A stretch of DNA of 29,014 bases from Dictyoglomaceae bacterium (GCA_028276205.1 JAPYWU010000002.1:1-29014), one strand, 5' to 3'; shown: positions 1-8,233, counted from the first letter of the stretch. The notes: generated by a model not told the origin, from the sequence alone. Program-made: numbers and translations.

Positions 1-805
1 TCCATATATTATTCTTGTAAAAGGTGTTATAGATACAAGTGGTGAAAAAGGCCAAGTTACTATTGAATCCAATAAGACTATTATTGGTATAACGGAGAAT
101 GCAGGTATTGTTGGCTGGGGTTTATATATAAAAGGAGTAAGTAATGTAATTATTAGAAACTTAACCATAAAGAATACTTTTGAAGATCCAAAAAATGATG
201 CCATAACTGTAGAAAGTTCTAAAAATGTTTGGATAGACCATTGTACATTAAGTAGCGATAGGGTTGTGGTACCAGAAAGAGAAAAAGAAAAGGATAAAGT
301 TGATGCATTGTTAGACATTGTAAAAGGATCTCAAGGAGTCACTGTTTCATGGAATATTTTTGAAAATAGTTGGAAATGTTCCCAAGTAGGTAGTAGCGAT
401 AGCTCTACAGTAGATGTAGATGCAAGAGTGACTTATCACCATAATATCTTTAGAAATACAAATTCACGAAATCCATCTGTAAGATTTGGAACTGTCCATA
501 TATTTAATAACTATTATCAAAATATACTTCTTTATGGTATTGCATCCAGAATGGGTGCAAAAGTAATTGTGGAAAATAACTATTTTGAAAATGTTAAGCT
601 TCCAATGACTACTCAGTTTGAAAGTCCACAAGATGGTTATATAAAAGAATCCAACAATTTCTATTGGGAATGTGGAGAAAATAATATAACTCAAGAATTG
701 AAAGACTTCAATATTCCATATGAGTATGAATTGGATGAGCCTGATGTAGTTCCATATTTATTAGAAAATGGTGCAGGAGCAGGAAAGAAAGTGCTTTTAC
801 CTTAA
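1..805 (+). CDS. Pectate lyase, family PL1, 5'-truncated by the window
   Basis: This is the C-terminal part (about 267 codons, reading from base 2) of a polysaccharide lyase 1 pectate lyase, which cleaves polygalacturonate by beta-elimination. The reading frame is open to the window edge, so the real start lies upstream. The visible parallel beta-helix shows the family's landmarks in order: a WIDH motif (near base 232), a DALLDIVKGS stretch matching the usual DGxxDIxxGS calcium-site region, VTVSWNIF, and RNPSVRFGTVHIFNNYY, which contains the PrvRfG motif carrying the catalytic arginine. It lies 13 bases upstream of the propeller gene and is followed by KDG kinase and an IclR regulator, which supports a pectin-catabolic role. 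The signal peptide, if any, is outside the window. The family call is secure; exact substrate preference (pectate or pectin) is not visible. Confidence 0.92.
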   Translation, partial: PYIILVKGVIDTSGEKGQVTIESNKTIIGITENAGIVGWGLYIKGVSNVIIRNLTIKNTFEDPKNDAITVESSKNVWIDHCTLSSDRVVVPEREKEKDKVDALLDIVKGSQGVTVSWNIFENSWKCSQVGSSDSSTVDVDARVTYHHNIFRNTNSRNPSVRFGTVHIFNNYYQNILLYGIASRMGAKVIVENNYFENVKLPMTTQFESPQDGYIKESNNFYWECGENNITQELKDFNIPYEYELDEPDVVPYLLENGAGAGKKVLLP

Positions 806-818
806 AGGAGAGATTTTT

Positions 819-1964
819 ATGAAAAGATTTTTGGTTTTTTCTTTGTTTTTCTTAGTGCTATTTATTATTTCTTTTTCTCAAGAAAAGAATTCAGCAGGAT
901 TTTGGCAAAGTGTGTATGGTGGAGAAAAAAGTGAAAAGGGTTATGGAATAGTTAAAGGTAAAGATGGTTATATTCTTGTAGGTGAGACATCTTCTTTTGG
1001 TAATGGTGGAAAGGATGTCTACATTATCAAGATAGATAGAAGAGGAAAAAAGATCTGGGAAAAGGCTTATGGTGGTTCCAAGGATGATTATGCTTATTCA
1101 ATTTGTAAGGCAAAGGATGGATATCTTATAGTTGGTGGTACCAGATCTTTTGGGGCAGGAAATAGTGATGTATTTGTCTTGAAGATAAATGAAGATGGAG
1201 ATCTTATATGGCAAAAAAATTTTGGAGATAAAGGTTTTGAGGAAGGTTGGAGAATAACAAAGGACTATGAAGGAAATTTTTTAGTAGTGGGAAGGACCAA
1301 TTCTTTTGGAAAAGGGCAATATGATATTTATCTTTTAAAGATTGATGATAATGGTAATAAGCTTTGGGAAAAGGCATTTGGAGATAAAATGAGTGAATAT
1401 GGATATGGGGTAGTGGCTGATAAAGATGGATATGTGGCTGTAGGAATATCTAATTCCTTTTCCGAATCTCAGAATATATATGTAATAAAAGTGGATAAAA
1501 AAGGTAATTTGATTTGGGATAAGGTTTTTGGGGGAAAGGGATTTGATTATGCCTATGATGTTACTTCATGTAAAGAGGGTTATGTAATTGTTGGGAATTC
1601 TAATTCTTTTTCAGATAATACCGATCTATATGTAATAAAGATTAATAAAAATGGAGAAAAAATATGGGAAAGGGTTTATGGTGGTAAAGGCTATGATACA
1701 GGATTTTTTATTATGCCTTCTAAAGATAAAATGGGATATTTAATAGTGGGCGGATCTAATTCCAAAGGGGCAGGAAATAGTGATGTATATGTAGTGAAGA
1801 TTGATGAAAATGGAGATCTTCTTTGGGAGAGATTTTTTGGGGGAGCTGATTTGGATGAAGGTTGGGGAGCCATATATGATCTTAATTATTTGGTAATTGT
1901 TGGTAGATCTGAATCTTTTAGTACTGCTAATAGTGAGCTTTATGTGGTAAGGTTTAGGGAATAA
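819..1964 (+). CDS. Secreted seven-repeat beta-propeller-like protein
   Basis: The 381-residue protein begins with a Sec signal peptide (MKRF, then a hydrophobic run to about residue 19) and then consists almost wholly of seven repeats of about 50 residues. Each has the pattern W-x-K-x-[YF]-G-G ... GY ... DGY-x-[IV]-V-G-x-[TS]-x-SF ... D-x-Y-[VI]-[IVL]-K-[IV]-[DN]-x-x-G. Seven such units fit a seven-bladed propeller. No catalytic motif is seen. I chose the ATG at 819 because AAAGGAG lies just upstream and the signal peptide starts there; an in-frame ATG at 768 would add 17 polar residues overlapping the lyase gene. Its place between a pectate lyase and KDG kinase suggests a surface or periplasmic role in polysaccharide use, possibly binding, but this is inference. 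Confidence 0.8.
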   Translation: MKRFLVFSLFFLVLFIISFSQEKNSAGFWQSVYGGEKSEKGYGIVKGKDGYILVGETSSFGNGGKDVYIIKIDRRGKKIWEKAYGGSKDDYAYSICKAKDGYLIVGGTRSFGAGNSDVFVLKINEDGDLIWQKNFGDKGFEEGWRITKDYEGNFLVVGRTNSFGKGQYDIYLLKIDDNGNKLWEKAFGDKMSEYGYGVVADKDGYVAVGISNSFSESQNIYVIKVDKKGNLIWDKVFGGKGFDYAYDVTSCKEGYVIVGNSNSFSDNTDLYVIKINKNGEKIWERVYGGKGYDTGFFIMPSKDKMGYLIVGGSNSKGAGNSDVYVVKIDENGDLLWERFFGGADLDEGWGAIYDLNYLVIVGRSESFSTANSELYVVRFRE

Positions 1965-1987
1965 ATTCATAGAAAGAGGGAGGAAAT

Positions 1988-2950
1988 ATGGTGGATATTA
2001 TTTCTTATGGTGAGGTGATGGTAAGAATCACCCCCGAAAGATATCGTACTTTTCTAAGTAGCAATACTTGGAACGTGGAGATAGGCGGTACAGAGGCTAA
2101 TGTCCTTATCTCTCTTTCTTTGTTAGGATTAAAAACTGAGTTTATTTCATTTTTTCCTAATAACTTTTTAGGGTATAGGGCTCTAAGTGAGCTTAGAAAA
2201 TATGGTGTTGGGACAAATAGGGTGAGGCTTATATCAGAGGGAAGAATGGGAATGTATTTTGTGGAACTTCATCATAGGACAAAAGGTATTAAAGTCCTTT
2301 ATGATAGAAAGAACTCTTCTTTTTCCTTAACTCCTCTTTCTGATAGTGATCTTGATTATCTCAAAAAAGCCAAACTTATTCATCTAACTGGAATAACTCC
2401 AAGCTTAAGCGAGATATGTAAAAATAATGTCATAAAGATCTGTACATCAAAAAAAGAGAGTCAAAAATTATCCTTTGATGTGAATTATAGGCAAAAGTTA
2501 TGGGGAGTAGAAGAATGTCGTAGATTTTTAGACATAGTAATTCCCTTTGTAGATATTCTTTTTATTAAGAGAGAAGATTATAAGTTACTATTTGGAAATA
2601 ATGTAGAAGATGATAAAATTTTATATAATCTTCAGAAGAAGTTTGGGAAGGAAAAAATTTATGTTCTTACAAGAGGGGAAGAGGGATGTTCTGTACTTTA
2701 TGGAGACAAATATTTTCATCAAAAGGCTTTAACTACAGATATAGTAGATAGGATTGGAGCGGGAGATGCATTTGTTGCTGGTTTTCTCTATGGATATATA
2801 AAGGATAAAACCCTTGAAGAATGTGCCCAATATGGGAATATATTAGCATCTCTAAAGATGAGCATATTTGGGGACTTTTTAGCCTTGGATGAAGAGACTT
2901 TAGAAGGATTTTTAGAATCTTTTAATAATGAATGGAGTGTGGAAAGATGA
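1988..2950 (+). CDS. kdgK: 2-Keto-3-deoxygluconate kinase (PfkB family)
   Basis: This 320-residue sugar kinase phosphorylates 2-keto-3-deoxygluconate (KDG) to KDPG, the step that passes pectin- or uronate-derived carbon to KDPG aldolase. The N-terminus (ISYGEVMVRITP, then GGTEANV with its glycine pair) and the C-terminal PfkB signature DRIGAGDAFVAG, with the expected catalytic aspartate at about residue 260, are both present. The length is normal for KdgK. AGAGGGAGG sits just before the ATG. The gene lies 23 bases after the propeller gene and its TGA overlaps the ATG of the IclR gene. PfkB kinases of this type are hard to tell apart by sequence; the pectate lyase and IclR neighbours are the main argument for KDG rather than fructose or another sugar. 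Confidence 0.85.
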   Translation: MVDIISYGEVMVRITPERYRTFLSSNTWNVEIGGTEANVLISLSLLGLKTEFISFFPNNFLGYRALSELRKYGVGTNRVRLISEGRMGMYFVELHHRTKGIKVLYDRKNSSFSLTPLSDSDLDYLKKAKLIHLTGITPSLSEICKNNVIKICTSKKESQKLSFDVNYRQKLWGVEECRRFLDIVIPFVDILFIKREDYKLLFGNNVEDDKILYNLQKKFGKEKIYVLTRGEEGCSVLYGDKYFHQKALTTDIVDRIGAGDAFVAGFLYGYIKDKTLEECAQYGNILASLKMSIFGDFLALDEETLEGFLESFNNEWSVER

Positions 2951-3708
2951 AATCTAAAATAGGTATAGGATCTGCAGGGCAAACTTTAGATATTCTTGAA
3001 TATATAATTTTGGCTGGAAGAGAGGTTTCTTTAAAAGAGATATCGGAGGAGATTGGGCTTCACATATCCACTGTACATCGGTATCTATCTACCTTAATTG
3101 AGAAAGGCTATGTAAGAAAGACTCCTGCAGGATTATATAAACCAGGATTTAGAATTTTAGAACTTTCTTCCTATATTCTTCAAAGTCTTGATTTAAGAGA
3201 TATAGCTCGTCCCTATCTTATTGAATTAATGGAGAATACAAAACAGACAGTACATTTAACAATAAAAGATGGATATGAAGGAGTATATATTGACAAAGTA
3301 GAAGGTCCAGGGACTCTTCCTATGATGTCAAGGATTGGTATGAGAATGCCTCTTTATTCTACGAGTTTTGGTAAAGTCCTTCTTGCCTTCAGTTCCGATG
3401 AATATATAGAGGATTATATTAAAAAGGTGCCTTTGATTCCAAGGACAGATAAAACTATTACAGATCCTAATAAATTAAGGGAAGAATTACAAAGGGTTAG
3501 AAACCAGGGATATGCTTTTGATAATGAGGAAAATGAAAGAGGAATAAAGTGTATTGGCGCTCCTATCTTTGATTTTTCTCAAAGGGTTGTAGCTGCGGTC
3601 TCTATATCTGGTTACTACCTATCGGTAGAGGAAAATAAAGATACATATCTCTCTGAACTTTTAAAAACATGCGAAAAAATATCTAATGCTTTAAGGGGTA
3701 AGAAATAA
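2947..3708 (+). CDS. IclR-family transcriptional regulator, KdgR-like
   Basis: The 253-residue protein has an N-terminal winged helix (about residues 8-65) with the recognition helix in LHISTVHRYLSTL, followed by an IclR effector-binding domain (about 75-250) with the typical YIDKVEGP and RIGMRMPLYSTSFGKVLLA segments. IclR proteins bind operators as dimers or tetramers and respond to small organic acids; KdgR, which senses KDG, is a member. I prefer the ATG at 2947, which overlaps the kdgK stop as ATGA and has GGAG nine bases upstream; the ATG at 2932 would add MECGK. Co-transcription with kdgK suggests autoregulation of this pectin operon. The operator is probably upstream of the window, so the effector cannot be read from the sequence. 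Confidence 0.88.
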   Translation: MKSKIGIGSAGQTLDILEYIILAGREVSLKEISEEIGLHISTVHRYLSTLIEKGYVRKTPAGLYKPGFRILELSSYILQSLDLRDIARPYLIELMENTKQTVHLTIKDGYEGVYIDKVEGPGTLPMMSRIGMRMPLYSTSFGKVLLAFSSDEYIEDYIKKVPLIPRTDKTITDPNKLREELQRVRNQGYAFDNEENERGIKCIGAPIFDFSQRVVAAVSISGYYLSVEENKDTYLSELLKTCEKISNALRGKK

Positions 3709-3722
3709 AGGAGGATATTTTT

Positions 3723-4892
3723 ATGGACTTATCTTGCAATTATGTAGGATTGAAGCTTAAAAATCCTATTATTGTTGCCTCTTCAGGCCTTACAGAAAAT
3801 GTTAAAAACATGAAAAAATGCGAAGAAAATGGAGCAGGAGCGGTGGTAGTAAAGTCCCTTTTTGAAGAAGAAATATGTAGGATATCACCTACTCCTCGCT
3901 TTGAGATAATAAATAGGACCATGGGACCTCTTAGATCTCAAACTTTTTATTCATTTGAGCAGGCAAGTCCTTTTGGTCCTGAAGAATATTTTAAGGAGAT
4001 TAGTAAAGCCTTAGATACCTTGTCTATACCAGTAATTCCCAGTATAAATTGTATAACCGATGAAGGATGGCTTAAGTATTCAAAGATGGCAGAAGAGGTA
4101 GGTGCTCCTGCTCTTGAATTGAATGTCTCTTGTCCTCATGCATCCATATCCTTTAGAGGACAAGATGTAGATGATACTATCTTGAGAGTTGCGAAAATGG
4201 TAAGGGAAAATGTAAAGATTCCAATTATTGTAAAGATGCCTATGCAACTTTCATCTCCTCTTGCAGTGGCTAAAAATTTAGAAAATATTGGGGTTGATGG
4301 AGTTGTTATGTTTAATAGATTAACAGGGCTTGATATAGATCTTGATACAGAAAAGCCTATTTTACATGGTGGATACGCTGGACATGGTGGTCCTTGGGCA
4401 TTTAACTATGTTTTGAGATGGATTGCTACTTCTCGTACTCATTTAAAATTATCAATTGCAGGCTCTGGAGGAGTGGGTAGTGGAGATGATGTGGCTAAAT
4501 ATATACTAACTGGCGCTGATGTGGTTCAAATATGTAGTGTAATCTATCTTATGGGTTATGAAATAATTTCAAAAATAATAGAAGGATTAAAAAGATTTAT
4601 GGAGAAAAAGAATTATAAAAGCCCTTCAGAGTTTAGAGGGAAAGTTTCAGGAAAAGTTATTCTTGGAAATAATGATATTGATAGAAGGCATCTTTATGAA
4701 GCATATATTGATGAAAATCTTTGTACATCTTGTGGAATATGTAAGAAGGTATGTATTTATTCTGCTCCAATTGAGAAAGATGGAAAATATTTTATTACCG
4801 ATTTATGTGATGGTTGTGGTTTATGCGTAAAACTATGCCCAGTAAAAGCAATAAGTATGGTACCAAGGAGGAATAGCAATGAAAATAATTAA
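3723..4892 (+). CDS. Dihydroorotate/dihydropyrimidine dehydrogenase-like flavoprotein with two [4Fe-4S] motifs
   Basis: The first 300 residues or so form a dihydroorotate-dehydrogenase-type FMN TIM barrel: LKNPIIVASSGLT at the N-terminus, ELNVSCPH with a cysteine at 137 in the place of the family's catalytic base, VKMPM and MFNRLTG for FMN contact, and GSGGVGSGDDV near the phosphate site. The C-terminus carries two ferredoxin-like motifs, cysteines 334/337/340/344 and 362/365/368/372, which can hold two [4Fe-4S] clusters. This is the layout of PreA and of the C-terminal half of dihydropyrimidine dehydrogenase. Here, however, it sits in a hexuronate operon and overlaps a fumarate-reductase-like gene by 14 bases, and no PreT partner is seen. 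Pyrimidine metabolism is therefore not the obvious role; the substrate is unknown. AGGAGG lies upstream of the ATG. Confidence 0.82.
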   Translation: MDLSCNYVGLKLKNPIIVASSGLTENVKNMKKCEENGAGAVVVKSLFEEEICRISPTPRFEIINRTMGPLRSQTFYSFEQASPFGPEEYFKEISKALDTLSIPVIPSINCITDEGWLKYSKMAEEVGAPALELNVSCPHASISFRGQDVDDTILRVAKMVRENVKIPIIVKMPMQLSSPLAVAKNLENIGVDGVVMFNRLTGLDIDLDTEKPILHGGYAGHGGPWAFNYVLRWIATSRTHLKLSIAGSGGVGSGDDVAKYILTGADVVQICSVIYLMGYEIISKIIEGLKRFMEKKNYKSPSEFRGKVSGKVILGNNDIDRRHLYEAYIDENLCTSCGICKKVCIYSAPIEKDGKYFITDLCDGCGLCVKLCPVKAISMVPRRNSNENN

Positions 4893-6681
4893 AGGAGATG
4901 TAATAGTTATAGGTGCTGGAGGGGCGGGTCTTAGATCTGCTTTATCCGCTTATGAAAAAAATCCAAATTTAAAGATTATTTTATTAGCTAAAAAGCCAGT
5001 TGGAAAAGGTGGCGTAACAGCAAATGCCTTTTCAGATAGAATGGCTTTTCATGCCACATTATCTTATACATTACCTATTCAAAATAATTATATTTATCAT
5101 GCCATGGATATATATAAGATTGGGGGAGAAGTATCGGATTATAATCTGGCTGAAATATTGGCTAAAAATAGTGAAGAGGCAATTAACTACCTTATATCTA
5201 TAGGAGTACCTTTTGTAAAAACTCAAGATGGAAAAGTTGATCAATTTCTTACCGATGGTTCTGAGTATCCCAGGGCATGTTATGTAGGACCAAACACTGC
5301 CATTGACATAGCTAAAGCATTAGCTAAGAAGGTAAGAGAAACAAATATTGAGACTTATGAAAATGTAATGGTTTATGATTTAATAGTCAAAGAAAATAGA
5401 GTTATCGGCGCAAAAGCTATAGATATGAGTACACAAGAAAAAATAATTATTAAGGGTAAAGCTTTTATCCTTGCAACAGGGGGTGCGGGGGCTATATATC
5501 GTCAAAATGTATTTACGACAGAAATGACAGGAGACGGATATGCTGTATCGTTAAGAGCTGGGGCTCAAATGGTTAATATGGAGTTTATGCAAATTGGTAT
5601 ATGTCATCCTCAAATTCTTTTTGCTGAATCAGGAAGTATGTTTAGGGCATTACCTAAGATAGTATATGAAGATGGTAGAGAGTTTTTATTAGATTATCTT
5701 ACAGAAGAGGATAAAGCTAATCTTTGTGTTCTTGAATTTAAAAAGGGAGCTCATTGGCCAGTATCTTATGAATCACCCACAAAAGTTATCGATTTAGCTG
5801 TTTATTATCATATAAAACAAGGTCATAAAGTATATATGAATTATATGGAAAATCCGTCTTATCTATCCTATGAGAGTATTCCAGAGGAGATCTTGAGATG
5901 GAGCGAAAAGATTGGAAAAGAAATTTTTAAAGATACTACTACTCCTTATGAAAGGCTTAAGTTAATAAATCCTTCAATTATGGAATGGCTAAAAAATTAC
6001 AACATAGATCTTTCAAAAGAATTACTTCCCATACAAAATGCTCTTCAACATTTTCAAGGAGGGGTAAAAATAAGAGAAGATGCAAGGACAAGTTTAGAGG
6101 GGCTTTATGCTGCTGGAGAAGTGGCAGGTGGGCAACATGGTGCTAATCGTCCTGGAGGAAATTCACTGCTGGATACTCAAGTATTTGGTAAAATAGCGGG
6201 AGAAAGTGCAGTCTACTATGCTTCTAAAGTAGATTTTGTAGATTTTAATTTGAATGAAGTAGAGGATAGGATTTCTCAAAGAGGTATTCCATCAAAGTTA
6301 GTTAGGGAAAAGATCAGAGATATTGTCTCTGAATATGGGTTTTTAGTAAGAATGGAAGAAGATGTTAAAAAGGGTATATCTTTGATAAAGGAAATTAAAA
6401 AAGATGGGATTTCCTTAGATGAAAACGGTCTTTCCTATTACTATGAGACTTTAAATATGCTGGATGTTGCTGAATTAATATTAAACGCTATCTTAATAAG
6501 AGATGAAAGTAGAGGTCCACATTTAAGATTTAAAAATTTCAATCCACCTGTTATGGAGTTTCTGCCTAAAAGACCTGAATGGAACAAATACATAATATTT
6601 TATAGAAAAGATGGAGAATTAAAATACGAGATAAAAGAACCTATAAGACCTAATTTTAAGCCTGAAGGGGAAGAAAAGTAA
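4879..6681 (+). CDS. FAD-dependent oxidoreductase of the fumarate reductase/succinate dehydrogenase flavoprotein family
   Basis: The 600-residue protein starts with a Rossmann FAD motif (VIVIGAGGAGLRSA, residues 8-21) and has the second FAD-binding segment ILATGGAGAIY and the C-terminal motif GAAGEVAGG...GANRPGGNSLLDTQVFG typical of FrdA/SdhA and L-aspartate oxidase. FrdA-like capping-domain features are altered: where SdhA/FrdA have QFHPTG, this protein has QIGICHPQ, while an arginine (in SMFRALP) stands where the catalytic Arg of the RGEGG motif is expected. The family reduces or oxidises carbon-carbon bonds in organic acids. No membrane anchor or FrdB subunit follows; the overlapping upstream gene with two [4Fe-4S] motifs could supply electrons instead. 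GGAGG precedes the ATG inside the upstream gene. True fumarate reductase activity is doubtful; the substrate is unknown. Confidence 0.8.
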   Translation: MKIIKGDVIVIGAGGAGLRSALSAYEKNPNLKIILLAKKPVGKGGVTANAFSDRMAFHATLSYTLPIQNNYIYHAMDIYKIGGEVSDYNLAEILAKNSEEAINYLISIGVPFVKTQDGKVDQFLTDGSEYPRACYVGPNTAIDIAKALAKKVRETNIETYENVMVYDLIVKENRVIGAKAIDMSTQEKIIIKGKAFILATGGAGAIYRQNVFTTEMTGDGYAVSLRAGAQMVNMEFMQIGICHPQILFAESGSMFRALPKIVYEDGREFLLDYLTEEDKANLCVLEFKKGAHWPVSYESPTKVIDLAVYYHIKQGHKVYMNYMENPSYLSYESIPEEILRWSEKIGKEIFKDTTTPYERLKLINPSIMEWLKNYNIDLSKELLPIQNALQHFQGGVKIREDARTSLEGLYAAGEVAGGQHGANRPGGNSLLDTQVFGKIAGESAVYYASKVDFVDFNLNEVEDRISQRGIPSKLVREKIRDIVSEYGFLVRMEEDVKKGISLIKEIKKDGISLDENGLSYYYETLNMLDVAELILNAILIRDESRGPHLRFKNFNPPVMEFLPKRPEWNKYIIFYRKDGELKYEIKEPIRPNFKPEGEEK

Positions 6682-6757
6682 AGAGATTGTGTGGGATGAA
6701 TTTTTCTGTAGTAATTGAAGCTACTGAAGATGAAATACATTGATTAATAAATTTTAA

Positions 6758-6784
6758 AAGAGGGGGATTTTATCCCCCTCTTTT
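6758..6784. terminator. Bidirectional intrinsic terminator
   Basis: An 11-bp stem (6758-6768 with 6772-6782), containing five G-C pairs in a row, closes a three-base loop. It has A residues on one side and eight T residues on the other, so it can act on both strands. It ends the pectin operon on + and, on -, overlaps the stop codon of the convergent DUF2892 gene. Confidence 0.9.
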
Positions 6785-6785
6785 T

Positions 6786-6977
6786 TTAGGCTGTAGATTT
6801 GTTTATTAGTTTATAGAGAGGACAATATCTTACAGCTGCAGTAAATACCAAAATAAATCCTATTATATGTAAGATTACAGCCCAAGCGGACCCAGAAACG
6901 ACTCCCCATTTTGTAAGATGAGGTAAAATCATCCCTATAATCACTCTGATAATGGCATCAGTCTTCCCAACGTTCAT
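6786..6977 (-). CDS. DUF2892 (YgaP-type) small membrane protein
   Basis: This 63-residue protein starts MNVGKTDAIIRVIIG and has two hydrophobic segments (about residues 8-20 and 30-49) followed by RYCPLYKLI, the ending typical of the DUF2892/YgaP transmembrane family. In other bacteria this module occurs alone or fused to rhodanese domains; its function when alone is not established. The cysteine in the RYCPLY motif is conserved in the family. AGGGGG lies upstream of the ATG, and a promoter with TTGAAT and TATAAT boxes is at 7036-7008 on the minus strand. It is the only minus-strand gene in the window, transcribed alone between a shared terminator and a divergent promoter region. Confidence 0.82.
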   Translation of the reverse strand: MNVGKTDAIIRVIIGMILPHLTKWGVVSGSAWAVILHIIGFILVFTAAVRYCPLYKLINKSTA

Positions 6978-7007
6978 CCTTTCACCCCCTAATTTAGTTT
7001 AATTTTA

Positions 7008-7036
7008 ATTATACTTTCAAAATTCTAGAAATTCAA
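7008..7036 (-). promoter_or_regulatory. Promoter for the DUF2892 gene
   Basis: On the minus strand, TTGAAT (7036-7031) and TATAAT (7013-7008) are separated by exactly 17 bases, a near-consensus housekeeping sigma promoter. It would start RNA near 7001, about 24 bases before the ATG. Confidence 0.75.
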
Positions 7037-7052
7037 GATTATTTATATATTA

Positions 7053-7081
7053 TTGATAACAAAGGTGTATAATTTTATAAA
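7053..7081 (+). promoter_or_regulatory. Promoter for the threonine aldolase gene
   Basis: TTGATA (7053-7058) and TATAAA (7076-7081) are 17 bases apart, a good housekeeping promoter. RNA would start near 7088. This excludes a translation start at 7053 and supports the TTG at 7110. A second TATAAT at 7068-7073 has no matching -35 box. Confidence 0.65.
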
Positions 7082-7109
7082 ATTACACAGGATAAGAGGT
7101 GATAGAAAA

Positions 7110-8144
7110 TTGAAAATTATTGATTTAAGAAGTGATACTGTTACAAAGCCTACAGAAGAAATGAGAAAAGCCATGTATTTAGCTGAAGTAGGTGACGATG
7201 GGTATGGTGAGGATCCTACAATAAATCTATTAGAAAAAAAGGCTGCAGAACTTTTAGGTAAAGAATCCGCTCTTTTTGTTGTCTCAGGAACTATGGGGAA
7301 TCAAGTAGCTCTTCTTTCTTGGACATCAAGGGGAGATGAAGTTATCCTTGAGGCAGAATCCCATATGTACTATTATGAAGCAGGTGGAATGGGAGGAAAT
7401 GCTGGAGTACAACCATTCCTTATTCAAGGTGAAGATGGAATGATGCCTATAGAAAAGATTGAAAAAGCAATTAGACCTCAGGGAAGAGTATTTCCAAAAA
7501 CATCTTTAATTGTTTTAGAGAATACTCACAATAGGGCTGGGGGGAAGGTACTTCCCTTAGATTATATGAAAGAGGTATATGAATTAAGTAGAAAATATAA
7601 CATACCTATTCATCTTGATGGGGCAAGGATTTTTAATGCTTCTATTTATTTAAAGGTTCCTGCAAAGGAGATAGCTAAATATGCTGATTCAGTTATGTTT
7701 TGTCTTTCCAAGGGGCTTTCTTGCCCTATGGGTTCTCTTCTTGTAGGACCCTCAGATTTTATTGAAAAGGCAAGAAAAAATAGACAAAGATTGGGTGGTG
7801 GTCTAAGGCAGGCTGGAGTGGTGGCTGCTTGTGGTGTTTGGGCTTTAGATAATATGATAGATCGCTTAGAAGAAGATCATAGAAAGGCTTATAACTTATA
7901 TGCCTTCCTTAGGACTATTCCAATTTTTGATGTGAAAAAGCCAGACACCAATATTTTAAAGGTAAATATAAAAAATGGTTATAAGGCTTCTGATTTAATT
8001 AAGAAATTTAAAGATTACGGATTACTTGCTACAAGTTTTGATGAAAAGACCTTAAGATTTGTAACTCACAAAGATGTATCCTTTGATGATATTGAGGAGG
8101 CAAAAAATATTATAGAAAGAGTGTTAAACTTATTGCATTTTTAA
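7110..8144 (+). CDS. ltaE: Low-specificity L-threonine aldolase
   Basis: This 344-residue PLP enzyme cleaves L-threonine or L-allo-threonine to glycine and acetaldehyde. The N-terminus IIDLRSDTVTKPT is diagnostic of the family, followed by GDDGYGEDPT, HLDGARIFNA with the PLP-contacting Asp and Arg, and FCLSKGLSCPMGS with the PLP-binding lysine at about residue 201. I chose the TTG start at 7110: AGAGGTGA lies seven bases upstream and the conserved family N-terminus begins there. The in-frame TTG at 7053 falls inside the promoter and would add 19 unrelated residues. The gene appears to be monocistronic, with a divergent promoter on one side and a weak hairpin with T-run downstream. The family assignment is firm. 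Confidence 0.93.
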   Translation: MKIIDLRSDTVTKPTEEMRKAMYLAEVGDDGYGEDPTINLLEKKAAELLGKESALFVVSGTMGNQVALLSWTSRGDEVILEAESHMYYYEAGGMGGNAGVQPFLIQGEDGMMPIEKIEKAIRPQGRVFPKTSLIVLENTHNRAGGKVLPLDYMKEVYELSRKYNIPIHLDGARIFNASIYLKVPAKEIAKYADSVMFCLSKGLSCPMGSLLVGPSDFIEKARKNRQRLGGGLRQAGVVAACGVWALDNMIDRLEEDHRKAYNLYAFLRTIPIFDVKKPDTNILKVNIKNGYKASDLIKKFKDYGLLATSFDEKTLRFVTHKDVSFDDIEEAKNIIERVLNLLHF

Positions 8145-8209
8145 AAGCTCTATTACATAGGAAATTTCTATAGACACTTCTCTTTTTCCTTCTCTTCAAG
8201 GGATAAGTC

Positions 8210-8230
8210 GCTAAAAGTTTTAGTCTTTTT
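8210..8230 (+). terminator. Possible weak terminator after threonine aldolase
   Basis: GCTAAA and TTTAGT can pair around a three-base loop and are followed by CTTTTT. The stem is short and AT-rich, so this is a tentative call. No other hairpin with a T-run is seen between 8145 and 8298; that stretch also holds a pyrimidine-rich run at 8178-8197. Confidence 0.3.
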
Positions 8231-8233
8231 GTA

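Noticed and set aside
266..805. GTG at 266 as the start of the first gene
   Set aside because: The frame is open to the window edge and the upstream translation continues the pectate lyase beta-helix, including WIDH, so 266 is internal.
901..1960. Direct repeats resembling a repeat array
   Set aside because: The periodicity is about 150 bases and in frame; it encodes the propeller repeats. There are no short identical repeats with unique spacers, so this is not CRISPR.
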